Source: Cohnella hashimotonis (GTDB taxonomy: Bacteria; Bacillota; Bacilli; Paenibacillales; Paenibacillaceae). From it: a DNA stretch of 64,000 nucleotides. This document shows positions 34,601-42,224 of the stretch, in pieces. The stretch is from contig NZ_JAGRPV010000001.1 of the NCBI RefSeq assembly GCF_030014955.1, positions 7,316,001-7,380,000 of the forward strand, written 5' to 3'. The notes below the pieces were generated by a model. The model had not been told where the DNA came from. It worked only from the letters and a program-made list of their open reading frames with translations, and did no database searches. Both the position numbers and the translations under genes were made by a program. Positions within the stretch are counted from its first letter, which is position 1, and each line of letters starts with the position of its first letter.

Positions 34601-35865
34601 GGCACCGGCTCGGGCACGTAGTCGGCCGGAAGCGGCAACTTCTCGTACAGCAAAATGTCGTCGAGCCACACGACGCCCTGCACGGATGCGGAGGTCTCGA
34701 AGGCCACCCCATCCAGGCTGGTTGCGCTCGAAGCGAGCGGCACCCCTTGCGCCTGCAGCTTGCCGTTTACGTAGAGATCCGCCGTCGCGCCGGACATGTC
34801 CAGCTTCGCTTTGACTTGATACCACAGATTGGCCGAATAATCGTAGAACGGGATCGCTTGACCCGCGGCGCCGATATATGCGAGCTTGCCATTCGCCGTA
34901 ACCAGCTTCAAAGGGGAAGCGCTTCCATTAGTGAGGGATGCGGAGAACCCGTCTTTTTTCTGAGGCAGGAGGAGCTTAAATTCAAACACCCTGTCATACG
35001 TCGCCGCCGGCACGCTCTTCTTAAGACGCATGGTGCCGGTCGCTCCGGTCGCGTCCCACTTCAGGCTGTAAATATCTGGGCGCGTGGCGCTGTTCATTTG
35101 CTCGACCGCGAGCGCGCCGCCGGCCGTAACCGTCTGCCAGTCTCCGGGCAGATCCCCCGGCAGGAGAGAGAGGAATCGCTCGTTTACGTCGTAGCCTTTG
35201 TAAATCTTGACGGGCGCAATAAACATGTCGCCCTTCGCGGTCCCCCCGGTGAGAATCCCCACCCGGTTCAGCCTGGCAACTTCATGCTTGAAGCCGGCGC
35301 CCGCGGCTTTCTGCACGCCGTCGATATAGACGTCGGCCGTATCCGCATCGATATCCGCGACCACCTTCACGCCATATTCCGTGCCGGCGGCATAGGCTTG
35401 CAGCGTTTGCACGTTCCCGCCGGCGGTTTCCAGCCGCAGCTCGCCGTTTTGCGTCACGATGCTGACGGCCTCGGTATCGTTGTCGCCGAGCTGCCACTTC
35501 GCGCCATCCATGCCGGCTGATAACTTGAAGCGAAATTCCAGCGTCAGCACGCCGCCGCTTTGCGCGACAAACGCTCTTTGCATGGACACCGGCAGCGTCG
35601 CGTTCGTATCGGTGATCTTGAACCAGTTGTTATAGGCGCCGGTCACGCTGCCTCCCGCCTTGCGGATGTCCCAGCCGGACGGCAGCTCTTCGCCGCCGTT
35701 TTTGTACAGGAACGAGAAGTTTTCGTCGACCAGATAGCCGACCTTCGGGGCGGCGGGACTCTCCTCGGCCTTCGCGAAGGACGATTGTTGTACCAGGATG
35801 ACGATCAGGATAATGACGGAATAACACAGAGCCCCCAATGCCACTCTTCTTTTTTGCATCGACAT
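27772..35865 (-). CDS. Giant secreted multidomain glycan-active protein (GH99/WbsX-like plus pectinesterase-like)
   Basis: About 2,700 aa with a signal peptide ([14 protein letters not shown]..., cleaved near FAKAEES). Order seen: two LamG/concanavalin-like domains (~50-420), a GH99/WbsX-like TIM barrel (~425-780) with [15 protein letters not shown], a beta domain, a copper-amine-oxidase-N-like domain ([10 protein letters not shown]..., stalk type, ~970-1080), CBM-like jelly rolls, a Big2 Ig-like domain, a pectinesterase-like beta-helix (~1455-1760: [24 protein letters not shown]), a further beta module, a second Big2, another CBM-like domain, two OmpL47-type Ig repeats and four ~74-residue C-terminal repeats. 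No LPXTG or SLH anchor is visible. It should bind and cut a complex polysaccharide outside the cell. Domain borders are approximate; the start is ATG 35865 (or 35859). Confidence 0.85.
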   Translation of the reverse strand: MSMQKRRVALGALCYSVIILIVILVQQSSFAKAEESPAAPKVGYLVDENFSFLYKNGGEELPSGWDIRKAGGSVTGAYNNWFKITDTNATLPVSMQRAFVAQSGGVLTLEFRFKLSAGMDGAKWQLGDNDTEAVSIVTQNGELRLETAGGNVQTLQAYAAGTEYGVKVVADIDADTADVYIDGVQKAAGAGFKHEVARLNRVGILTGGTAKGDMFIAPVKIYKGYDVNERFLSLLPGDLPGDWQTVTAGGALAVEQMNSATRPDIYSLKWDATGATGTMRLKKSVPAATYDRVFEFKLLLPQKKDGFSASLTNGSASPLKLVTANGKLAYIGAAGQAIPFYDYSANLWYQVKAKLDMSGATADLYVNGKLQAQGVPLASSATSLDGVAFETSASVQGVVWLDDILLYEKLPLPADYVPEPVPAVSDDYAVGVQSCPIWREGSHLGWDTITPYAEREPYLGYYDEGNPETADWETKWMAEHGIDYQMACWIRPAYGEGAPIKDPYLHESLHEGFFNSQYGDSVKFAIMWENAASKAQNSQDFRMNIVPYWIEYYFKDPRYMVIDNKPVVSIYSLSGLKRDFGGTLAGVKAETDYLRTAVQNAGFDDVILLTTTSASDATSLSERDQAGFDAIYAYSWGSAGGHAEVQKANMNAQRDTGFIDTLPTISMGRDDTAWEGKSGYYATPAEFEAVSQWVTDSFMPSLPSGSLGKKLVMFDNWNEFGEGHFMMPAGLAGFGYLDAIRNVFTDEGGAHADAQPTPVQKARLGILHPPGRVLPLKSPTPPAVTSQYDPLWGFDTDDDAEGWTVEKQIDNLTVAGGALSGTANNTDPGIRSADQLNIQASDHPYIRIRMKSGVFSTGQLFFTTDTDPNWNEVKSVSFYVERNVDGYTDYLLEMWKNASWTGKIRQLRFDPMTSTGSFAIDSIGVVLSPDTGIGLSVDGKPVRLYQAPAIADGTVMVPGGELLKRFGAGTEWDEATQTLIAVKDDRVYKLKAGDTTAYKDSQTMTLAHAPTLLPSGELLIPVSFFNQAFGYVVRWDPDEQFIRIYTASKTWAFDGLEGWTNNEQVSGVQTAGGMLRATATGSEPALISPDNIDLEASDIKRIKLKLKNGTSGNEAKVYFTTTASPQWNPLNSLTTFVLPEDTAVREYVWDPSALPGWTGTIKQIKVVPTNAAGDFAIDSITLDTALSVPVKGGNLIANPGLEADPLPNGWETTRAWDAVNVHSGHQALKVTKTNVYGSVTFPVAVQNGTTYAYSAWAKLQTSSASGKVIRLALSYKVDGVSKQIVVASSPALSSTEWTQVKGNYTLNETGNVTNVSVYLFTDAPAETDVYYLDDVEARPVTNRDTPAWIPVSGLSLNKSAATIMLGKTETLTASAQPANAFNTEVVWQSDNPQVAIVDANGTVYGKGLGVAHITATTVDGGKTATSEVTIVEWVDQTVTLTVKSDGTGDFTSPKLANDSILDSSAEKPYVILVYPGVYTDIEWIVKPYVTLRGTDRDTVWLKGELPASSNNSQITGSSTVWLRGTATLENLTITAKNMRYPVHSEQSGGNKDAVHTVRNVHIEHYGNLEAVQYRQNWIAANPGVPLDPDHDPAQVWGGSGGDGSHAWGYGSASGVLETFYDSTFVSKATGWYVHNREDFTKPQINIINDSKIVSTSQSKPVAIQSLGSGTDDEVIFNNTEFVGTYMTQDDIPWITQKPENQYADHADYKVTLNNSTPIGYDDRHRGKALALFSKAVGGSSSVQVSGTAVSDLLGSYTVRDGGGGLKGYLYGYWDISGIKVGISSNVTVNNTLGRRLGDLTVNSKTLSVAFEDGTTKTVVFNENYTEKTNAYIIDQINAQLGASGYAEEYNVTLNEYYPQVPDKQLTLRNLTSAGIPRFAPVVFDADSGSMRLMTAADPAASFVGFTLERVVPGQSGRVLTEGILKKSQLNGFTGNIAVGTKISIGTQPGTLAINANKPALLTGVLADWASFKGNKSWVASTGVSLNKTTLTLQLGGTEALVATVSPADATQQDVQWSSDNVSAVTVDANGTLQAVGPGTATITAATFEGGHTATAFVTVPTPILGNNLVSDPGMEGTTPLYTGWEVVRELSALEAHGGAQSLKITKTNAFGSLSFPANIAKGNAYYYSAWAKLAPSSSAGAVLRIGLSYRVDGVSKQKIILTSQPLSETSWKQISGTYTLQETGNVTNVSMYVFTDLPAALDTYYLDDVEIRSVTVDTAPPVTALSVSPAVPDGENGAYRQPVTFTLTATDALSAIAKTQYSTNNGGLWQTYSAPVTLAADGNYEVLYRAIDGSGNVETAKSRTLQIDRVAPVTTATVSPAAPDGPNGTYTSPVAVTLTGADSVSGLASTEISLDNGTTWQPYTAAVTFDTQGEVALRYRSTDRAGNIEMAKALGFTLATTSVQVQLKDSAGNPLSGGIVSYYDGGWKSFGVTDAGGIARKPLPNKAYTFAMSYEGTYKEIAQNTGNSAAVVFQTVKVKVQLKDSLGHPLDTGSASYYAGGWKSFGTTSGGEVSKELLPGSYTFGMKQEGTYKELLQNVGTDATVVFQTVQVTLRLKDSLGNPLDTGSASYYADGWKTFGTTSGGEVSKELLPGSYTFGMKHEGAYKELLQNVGTDAAVVFQTVKVTVLLKDSLGHPLDGGNASYYADGWKAFGTTSGGEAVKELLPGSYTFGMKYEEAYKEILNDIATQPVIEFQA

Positions 35866-35932
35866 AGCACCCTTTCCGATCCCGGAGTAGTGTTTCTTCC
35901 GCGGCTTCTGCCGCAAAACCGTTCCAAGCGCC

Positions 35933-35970
35933 CGCTAAGGCTCCCCACCGTTACGCGGAAAGCCTTAGCG
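35933..35970 (-). other. Hairpin between the solute-binding lipoprotein and the giant gene
   Basis: CGCTAAGGCT and AGCCTTAGCG form a 10-bp stem with an 18-base loop, 22 bases after the lipoprotein stop. No U-run follows on the minus strand. It would fit a 3' stabiliser or partial attenuator, giving more binding protein than downstream enzyme. Confidence 0.5.
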
Positions 35971-35991
35971 TCGTAATCGTTTCTGCTTCAA

Positions 35992-37575
35992 TTACTGGTT
36001 TTGCGCTTTCCACGCGTCGATCTGCTTCTGGACTTCGGCCAGCACTTTATCCAGTCCCGCTTCGTTCAGACGCTGCTTCATATCGGCGAGGAATTTGTCA
36101 AAATCGGGCATCGAGCCGGTCTGCATGATCGGCCACAGCTCGGAATATACCGCGCTCACCTGCGCGATCTCGGTTTTGACCGCTTCTCCGTTGAAGAGGA
36201 AGCCGAGAATGGACGATGTCTTCGCTTCCTTGTTGTTCTTCTGCATCTGTTCGAGCGAAGCCGTCGAGTTCCAGCCGGAATCCCACTGATCCCACAGCGG
36301 CCCGAGCCAGTTATGCCAGATCGCCCACGTCTGCTCCGCCCCGCTCTTGGCTTCGATGGACGGACTGTCCGTTCCGGCGCCCGATTTTACGGTATAGTTC
36401 TTGCCTTCCAGCCCGTACGCGAGCGTATTGGACAGCTTCTTGTCCTTCCACACCTGGTTAAGCAGCTGCATCGCTCTCTCCGGATTTTTGGACGTCACGC
36501 TGATCGCCGTGGCCGCGCCCACCATATTCGGCGTGCCGATCGTCGGGTAGTTGGCCAGCGATTCCACCGTCGGATAGCCGAACAGGGCGGTCGATTTGGA
36601 GCCATCCGCCGTGTATCCGCCGGAGTCGCGCATGACCGCGTATTTACCAGATTTCGCTTCGGCGATGAAATCCGTTTTGATGGCGGCGTCCTTGGCTACG
36701 TAACCTTTCTTGTAGAAATCGCTCATCGTGCGGTAGTTGTCGAGGAAGGCCGGAATGTCGAGCTCCATGACGGCTTTTCCCGCAATCTCGTCATAACGGA
36801 TGCCCTTGGTAATATTGGTATGATCGAGAATATAATCGCCCGGGGCATTGACCGTCTTGGTGACGAGCAGCGGCGTAATCTCCGGTTCGTTTTTCTTGAT
36901 CGTCTCCAGATACGGCTCCAGCTCCTGCAGCTTGTGGACCTTCGTATAGTCGAAGTTGTACTTTTCTACCAAGTCCTTTTTGAAAACGATGCCTCCGGGC
37001 GTCGTGAACGGAGATTGCGACGGAATGGCCATGATCTTGCCGTTGTACGTGACCGCCTTCCAGGCGCGCTCGTCGACTTTGGCGAGAATATCCGGACCGT
37101 ATTGCTTCAGCAAATCGTCCAGCGGCAGGAAGGCGCCCTTCTGCACGTTCAGGTCGATCGGATTCGTCCAGTTCGACGTGAATACCAGATCGTACTCGTC
37201 GCCGGAGGCCGACATGAGCTTCATCTTGTCTTCCCAGCTGGCGGCATCGATAAAATGAATGTGCAGGTTCGCGTTGACGGTCTCTTTGAGGCCTTTATTG
37301 ACTTCCGCTTCGATCGCGTCCTGATCCTTGATCGTGTCGATCGGCTTGCGGATATACCAGCTCACGTCGACGAATTTCTCTAACGGATCGGCCGCCTTGC
37401 TCGCTGCGGGCGACGCCGCGCTCGCGCTTGGACTCGCGCTGGCACTTGCGGTGCCGCTTGCGCTCGATTCCGACTCGTTATTCTTCCCGCTGCACCCGCT
37501 GATGGCGAGCGCGACCATGCTTGCGGACAGAATAACGCCCAGCTTGCTGTCTACTTTAAGCTTGCCTACTCTCAC
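35992..37575 (-). CDS. Oligosaccharide ABC transporter solute-binding lipoprotein (LplA-like)
   Basis: 527-aa lipoprotein: signal with lipobox AISGC (Cys ~28), an Ala/Ser-rich linker, then a family-1 type extracellular solute-binding fold (DLVFTSNWTNPIDLNVQKGAFLPLDDLLKQYG, LLNQVWKDKKLSNTLAYGLEGKNY). Size and sequence fit the LplA/YtcQ proteins of Paenibacillaceae that capture complex oligosaccharides. GTG 37573-37575 follows AGGGAGG. It is the third gene of a permease-permease-binding protein set; the ATPase is absent, as usual, and supplied by a shared MsmX-type protein elsewhere. Confidence 0.92.
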   Translation of the reverse strand: MRVGKLKVDSKLGVILSASMVALAISGCSGKNNESESSASGTASASASPSASAASPAASKAADPLEKFVDVSWYIRKPIDTIKDQDAIEAEVNKGLKETVNANLHIHFIDAASWEDKMKLMSASGDEYDLVFTSNWTNPIDLNVQKGAFLPLDDLLKQYGPDILAKVDERAWKAVTYNGKIMAIPSQSPFTTPGGIVFKKDLVEKYNFDYTKVHKLQELEPYLETIKKNEPEITPLLVTKTVNAPGDYILDHTNITKGIRYDEIAGKAVMELDIPAFLDNYRTMSDFYKKGYVAKDAAIKTDFIAEAKSGKYAVMRDSGGYTADGSKSTALFGYPTVESLANYPTIGTPNMVGAATAISVTSKNPERAMQLLNQVWKDKKLSNTLAYGLEGKNYTVKSGAGTDSPSIEAKSGAEQTWAIWHNWLGPLWDQWDSGWNSTASLEQMQKNNKEAKTSSILGFLFNGEAVKTEIAQVSAVYSELWPIMQTGSMPDFDKFLADMKQRLNEAGLDKVLAEVQKQIDAWKAQNQ

Positions 37576-37672
37576 ACAAAGGCCTCCCTAGGTTTATATG
37601 GACGTGCATCTATATCAAACAGCCGCAGGACCGCGGATCCATGCGCCCGTATTGATACCAAGCGCAAGCAAG

Positions 37673-38581
37673 CTATCCTTTTACGGAACCTACCGTCAGG
37701 CCCTGCACGAAATATTTCTGAAAGAACGGGAACACGACCAGCATCGGCCCCGCCGCCAGAATGCACATCGCCATCCGGGCGCTAAGGCTGGGAACCTGCT
37801 GTCCCGGCTTGACCAGTCCGTATTGGACGGCCTCCGCGCTGTTCAGAAACTCCATATTGCGCAGCACGCGGATGAGCAAATATTGCAGTTTCATCAAGTT
37901 CTCGTTTTCGATATAAAGCAGCGTCAGCCACCAATCGTTCCAATATTGCAGCACCAGGAACAATCCGAGGGTAGCCAGCGCAGGCTTCGTAAGCGGCAGA
38001 ACGATCTTCGTGAAAATAATAAACTCGTTAGCCCCGTCGATTTTGGCCGATTCGAACAGCGCTTCCGGCAGCGATTGCAGAAATCCCTTCATCAGCAGAA
38101 CATGCCAGCCGGTGATCAGGAAAGGAAGAATCAGCGCCAGCACATTGTCCTTCAAATCCAGCCAGCTTACCATCAAAATGTAAGAGGGAACCATCCCGCC
38201 CTGAAACAGCATCGTGAAGAACACGTAAAGAGAAAGCTGCTTCCGATAGGCATAGTCTTTTCTGGAGATGGCGAACGCGAAGCCGGTCGTTATAAAAAGC
38301 CCCGCCGCCGCCCCGAGCGCCGTCGTATAGATATTGACCAGATAGGCGTTCAGCAGGACGCCGGGATTATGCAGCAGCACCTTGTAAGCGGTGAGATCGA
38401 TCTGCTTGGGGAAGATAGCGTACCCGGATTTAAGGATATCGCTCTCGTTCTGCAACGACGTTCCCAGGACGACCAGGAAGGGATAGATGCATATGAAGCA
38501 TACCAGAATAAAAAACAAGTGGACGACCGTTCGGCTTCCGATATAAGGGGAGCGAACGACCGGATTCGTCGGCTTGGACAT
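37673..38581 (-). CDS. Sugar ABC transporter permease (YtcP/LplC family)
   Basis: 302-aa MalG-like inner-membrane permease with six TM helices, beginning SRTVVHLFFILVCFICIYPF. The cytoplasmic EAA loop is visible in ALFESAKIDGANEFIIFTKIVLPLTKP, which docks the ATPase. ATG 38581 follows TAAGGAGG and lies 16 bases from the upstream permease stop. The C-terminus QKYFVQGLTVGSVKG is the family signature. Confidence 0.93.
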   Translation of the reverse strand: MSKPTNPVVRSPYIGSRTVVHLFFILVCFICIYPFLVVLGTSLQNESDILKSGYAIFPKQIDLTAYKVLLHNPGVLLNAYLVNIYTTALGAAAGLFITTGFAFAISRKDYAYRKQLSLYVFFTMLFQGGMVPSYILMVSWLDLKDNVLALILPFLITGWHVLLMKGFLQSLPEALFESAKIDGANEFIIFTKIVLPLTKPALATLGLFLVLQYWNDWWLTLLYIENENLMKLQYLLIRVLRNMEFLNSAEAVQYGLVKPGQQVPSLSARMAMCILAAGPMLVVFPFFQKYFVQGLTVGSVKG

Positions 38582-38597
38582 GGCGGATACGCCCTCC

Positions 38598-39497
38598 TTA
38601 AAATAACGAGTTGTCGGCGTTGATCTTTCTTACGACGTAGTTGGTGAGGATGACAAGCGTAAACCCGACGACCGATTGGAAGAACCCGGCCGCGCCGGCC
38701 ATGCCGATGTCGCCCAGATCGACCAGCGAGCGATACACGAACGTATCGATGACATCCGTCGTAGGATAGAGCAACGTGGAATTCATCGTCACATTATAGA
38801 AAAGCCCGAAGTCGCTGTAGAAAATTTTGCCGATCTGCAGGATGACCATCATCGTGATAATGGGCATGATCATCGGAATCGTGATGGACACTGCCTGGCG
38901 GAGCTTGGTGGCGCCGTCCATCCGGGCGGCTTCGTAATACTCCGCATCGACGCCGATAATCGCCGCGTAATAAATGACCGCGCCATACCCGAGCCCCTTC
39001 CAGATCGCGACGACGATCAGAATGAACGGCCAGTATTTCGGATCGTTGTACCACATGACCGGTTCCATGCCGAACGCTTCCAGGCCTTTGTTGAGGATGC
39101 CGTAATCCATGTTCAAGAGCGCCTGGAAAGCAAAGCCTGCCACGACCCACGAGATAAAATAAGGAATGAACAGCACCGTTTGATAAGCCTTCACGGCTTT
39201 CCTGCCGACTTCCCGCAGCAGCAGCGCGAAGAATACCGATACGGCCGTGCCCAGCGCAATGAACACGAGATTGTAGAGCAGCGTATTTCTGAGCACTCTG
39301 CGCAGGATATCGCCGTTGAACAGAAACCGGAAGTTGTCGAAGCCGACCCACGGGCTGTTCCAGATGCCGAGGTTGTACTTGTAGTCCTTGAAGGGAAGCA
39401 GCAAGCCGTACAGCGGAACGTAGTCCATCAGGAAGAGAAGCAGAATGCCGGGCAGAGCCAGTAAGGTGAGGCCGTAGCTTTTTCTGAATGTTTTCAT
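38598..39497 (-). CDS. Sugar ABC transporter permease (LplB family)
   Basis: 299-aa MalF-like permease, six TM helices; EAA loop in YYEAARMDGATKLRQAVSITIPMIMP. The start is ATG 39495-39497 after AAGGAG; the frame reads 41 codons further upstream but without a ribosome site. First gene of the transporter unit. The C-terminus NYVVRKINADNSLF is typical of LplB. Confidence 0.93.
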   Translation of the reverse strand: MKTFRKSYGLTLLALPGILLLFLMDYVPLYGLLLPFKDYKYNLGIWNSPWVGFDNFRFLFNGDILRRVLRNTLLYNLVFIALGTAVSVFFALLLREVGRKAVKAYQTVLFIPYFISWVVAGFAFQALLNMDYGILNKGLEAFGMEPVMWYNDPKYWPFILIVVAIWKGLGYGAVIYYAAIIGVDAEYYEAARMDGATKLRQAVSITIPMIMPIITMMVILQIGKIFYSDFGLFYNVTMNSTLLYPTTDVIDTFVYRSLVDLGDIGMAGAAGFFQSVVGFTLVILTNYVVRKINADNSLF

Positions 39498-39673
39498 GGG
39501 CTTGCTCCTTGCTCGAGGTGATACCCCAACAATAGTGATTTCCGTGCGCCCCGTATATTTTGAACTTTGTCTGTTTCTTTGAAAAATGCCTTTTTGGCGG
39601 AAATACGGGCTTCTGGGCACTCCGATAAATGTCCGAAACTCCGATATTGGCGCATTCGCGAGCGTACAGGGTA

Positions 39674-39718
39674 TAAAAAAGAGCCTTCACGGGGCATTCA
39701 ACCCGCCGTGAGGCTCTT
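39674..39718 (-). terminator. Terminator between the hydrolase and transporter units
   Basis: On the minus strand AAGAGCCTCACGG pairs with CCGTGAAGGCTCTT (one bulged base), followed by TTTTTTATAC. It ends the SGNH-GH2-821-aa unit before the ABC transporter unit. Confidence 0.75.
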
Positions 39719-39733
39719 CGTTGGGGCAGCGCT

Positions 39734-42199
39734 TTACCAGGAGATTTCGAGCGCGCCAGTGAGATTGTCGATCCTGATGCAGTCGCTTGACGTATAATCG
39801 GGCAGCTCCAGATAGACGTCGCCGCATTTCACTTCGACCCTCGCTTCGCGCAGGGCGTCAAGCGGCGGGTAAATCGTCAGGCTCGCCTCGCGCAGTCCGG
39901 CGACCGTGATCAATCGCGTCGAGCTTCGGTTCGGCGTGGGCATCGGCGAGTGCTCCCTGCAGGAGACCAGACTGCCGCCCGATTGGCGAACGAACAATCG
40001 GCATTCGTCGTGGAAGGTCCGGTCCAGCGAATACGCGGAAGGCCCGTCGCCTACCTTCGTCGTCTGGCCGATGAGGATCGGCACGCCCTGGGGAAAGCGC
40101 ATCTGCAACGATACGGACGTATCCTGGCGGCAGCCGGTGAAAAAGTAGCCGTTGTCGCGGCGCGCGATGAACAGCAAGGCCGACTTGGAGGCCGCGGCCT
40201 GCTTCGTCTGCAGGAGCGAATACCCGAATTGCGCCAGCACATAGCGGGCTTGCACCGATACGTCCAGATAGCGCTGCGGCTGCCTGACCGGCAAATCCGT
40301 GACGCTGCCCCGCAGGAAAGGCAGCGAACCCCGCACCCAGCCGGCTTGCCCGCCGTTCCAATCCGGCAGCCGCCGGGTCAAGGCCATCACGCGTTCTTGA
40401 CCTTCCCGCTGCGCGGTCGAACAGACTTGCATATAACGATCGCTCGCGTCCGCGAGCACCTCGCCGATTCCGCCGCCGCCGATGAGCGGATCGTGATCGA
40501 TGATCGACGGGGAAGGACTCTCGTCAAAGATGGGGTCTTGGGCCAGCGCAGCAGAAACGGAAACCTCCATTTCCCCTTCAAGGCCTTCCTCCTGCCGAAT
40601 ATTCAGCAGCCGCTGCAAATCAGGGTCCAGCGCCGGTCCGTAGAACAACACCTTCCCGCCGCCGCGAACGTAATCCGCGAGCAGGCCTGCATTGGCCTCG
40701 TCAATCCACGAGGTCGGCGTAAATAGTACGGTTCGATGCAGCTTCCGCCGGGTGTCTTCGCTCATCTTCCGGAAGCTGTCCGTGCTGAGCACAGTGTTCA
40801 GCGGCAAGCCTTCGTTGACCGCGTTGCGCACGAACCATTCCTCAAAAAATATCGTCTTCGATCGCGCCTCCGAATCGGCGACGGCGGCATGATACTCGGC
40901 GAACGGATACAGCCACGTCAATATGCCCGGCTCGTCGGGGAAGTCCTCGATCGCCCGCCGAAGATGCGGAATCACTTCCTGCGCGCACGTATCGATCAAC
41001 TTTCCCTTCTCCGTATCGATGGTCAGGATCTCCACGATGCCCGGACTCTCCAGCTTCCCGTCCGCGTTCATGCGGCCGACGGACAGCGGACAGTAGATAT
41101 CATGGGGCTCCCGGTCGTACAGGTCCCGCCACGGATTTTGCCAGAACCACGGGTCGTTCGCATAGAAGCGGTAAGGATACGTGTCCCCGGGAAGCACGGC
41201 GATCCGCGACATGTACGAGGCCACTTCCAGGCCGAAGTCGAAGTTGAGCGCGCCCCAAGGCGAATTCGGCGGCGGCAGCTCGATATATCCGGCTTCGTAC
41301 AACTGCTTGAGCGGTACGAAATCCTTGGTCAGATCCATGCCCGTGCCGAAGTTCGTGCCCCGCACCTCGGTCCGGAAGCCCGGACATTCCTGCTTGAACG
41401 CCTCCCAGAAGGATAGCAGCTTGCCCGACAGCTCCTCGTAATCGGCCAGCGGCAGCGAAGTTCCGTCGAAGTTCGCGCCGAGATACGTCCACGGAAAAGA
41501 GGAGAAGCCGAAGCCGTTGGAGAACCAGATGTAATCGAAGCCGAGCGCAGGCAGGTAGCTCGCGCATTGCCGTCCCAGGAATTGGCCGAACGGTGTACCC
41601 TCCGGAATGCCGTCCGGGTACGTCGCGTAGGCGGCCTTGTCCGCGTGCAGCTTGGACCAGACGCAGACGACCGTGTAATCCGCCCTTAACGCGACGAATT
41701 TCCCGCCGAGCTCCGGCTTATTGATTTCAGGGTGATCCTTGTATTTGAAATCGGAATACGCGAACTCGGGTCCCGCGTCAAAGGTCGCGCCCACCTCCAT
41801 GCGAATGCCGAACTTCAGCCCGGCAATCCGCTTGAAGGCCGCCACGATATAGCGCAAATCCCCGTAGGTGACGCGGCACGGGTCGTCCCGGTACAGCTTG
41901 GCGACTGCGGCATCGTTCTCGCTTTTGATATGGCTGAATTTGTCCTCGTTGGCGAAGCCGATATAGCGGCCCCATTCGAACTCGCTGTCGAAGTTCCCGT
42001 TCCAAGTCAATATTTCGCTGCCGTCCGATACCCAGAGCAGCATCGAGCAGCGATCGGCCAAGCCGATCAGCGGCAGCCACTGCCGAATCGCCTCCTCGCA
42101 TACTTCGTCGATGGCCGCCGGCTCCATGCTCGTAAACGGCTTCAGACTCATCTCCAGCGTCACTCTCTTCAGCGCCGCCTTCTCGCTTGCTTGCCCCAT
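39734..42199 (-). CDS. Unassigned 821-aa TIM-barrel-like protein of a glycan locus
   Basis: Not recognised. 821 aa, no signal peptide, so cytoplasmic. The first ~470 residues look like an (alpha/beta)8 glycoside-hydrolase-type barrel: MLLWVSDGSEILTWNG, FGIRMEVGATFDAGPEF, LGFDYIWFSNGFGFSSF, FRTEVRGTNFGTGMDL, GILTWLYPFAEYH. Residues ~470-590 resemble the Rossmann/GATase-like domain of GH42 enzymes (TVLFTPTSWIDEANAGLLADYVRGGGKVLFYGP). The rest is beta-rich. ATG 42199 has GGAGGATAAGGG upstream; it is 25 bases after the beta-mannosidase stop. Catalytic acids cannot be assigned safely; Glu in RMEVG and in RTEVRG are candidates. Probably an intracellular glycosidase of an uncharacterised family. Confidence 0.6.
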   Translation of the reverse strand: MGQASEKAALKRVTLEMSLKPFTSMEPAAIDEVCEEAIRQWLPLIGLADRCSMLLWVSDGSEILTWNGNFDSEFEWGRYIGFANEDKFSHIKSENDAAVAKLYRDDPCRVTYGDLRYIVAAFKRIAGLKFGIRMEVGATFDAGPEFAYSDFKYKDHPEINKPELGGKFVALRADYTVVCVWSKLHADKAAYATYPDGIPEGTPFGQFLGRQCASYLPALGFDYIWFSNGFGFSSFPWTYLGANFDGTSLPLADYEELSGKLLSFWEAFKQECPGFRTEVRGTNFGTGMDLTKDFVPLKQLYEAGYIELPPPNSPWGALNFDFGLEVASYMSRIAVLPGDTYPYRFYANDPWFWQNPWRDLYDREPHDIYCPLSVGRMNADGKLESPGIVEILTIDTEKGKLIDTCAQEVIPHLRRAIEDFPDEPGILTWLYPFAEYHAAVADSEARSKTIFFEEWFVRNAVNEGLPLNTVLSTDSFRKMSEDTRRKLHRTVLFTPTSWIDEANAGLLADYVRGGGKVLFYGPALDPDLQRLLNIRQEEGLEGEMEVSVSAALAQDPIFDESPSPSIIDHDPLIGGGGIGEVLADASDRYMQVCSTAQREGQERVMALTRRLPDWNGGQAGWVRGSLPFLRGSVTDLPVRQPQRYLDVSVQARYVLAQFGYSLLQTKQAAASKSALLFIARRDNGYFFTGCRQDTSVSLQMRFPQGVPILIGQTTKVGDGPSAYSLDRTFHDECRLFVRQSGGSLVSCREHSPMPTPNRSSTRLITVAGLREASLTIYPPLDALREARVEVKCGDVYLELPDYTSSDCIRIDNLTGALEISW

Positions 42200-42224
42200 G
42201 TTCCCTTATCCTCCCGTATTCGGA

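Noticed and set aside
27772..35865. Giant protein as a second copper amine oxidase
   Set aside because: Only the stalk-like copper-amine-oxidase N-terminal fold is present; no TPQ motif or copper ligands.
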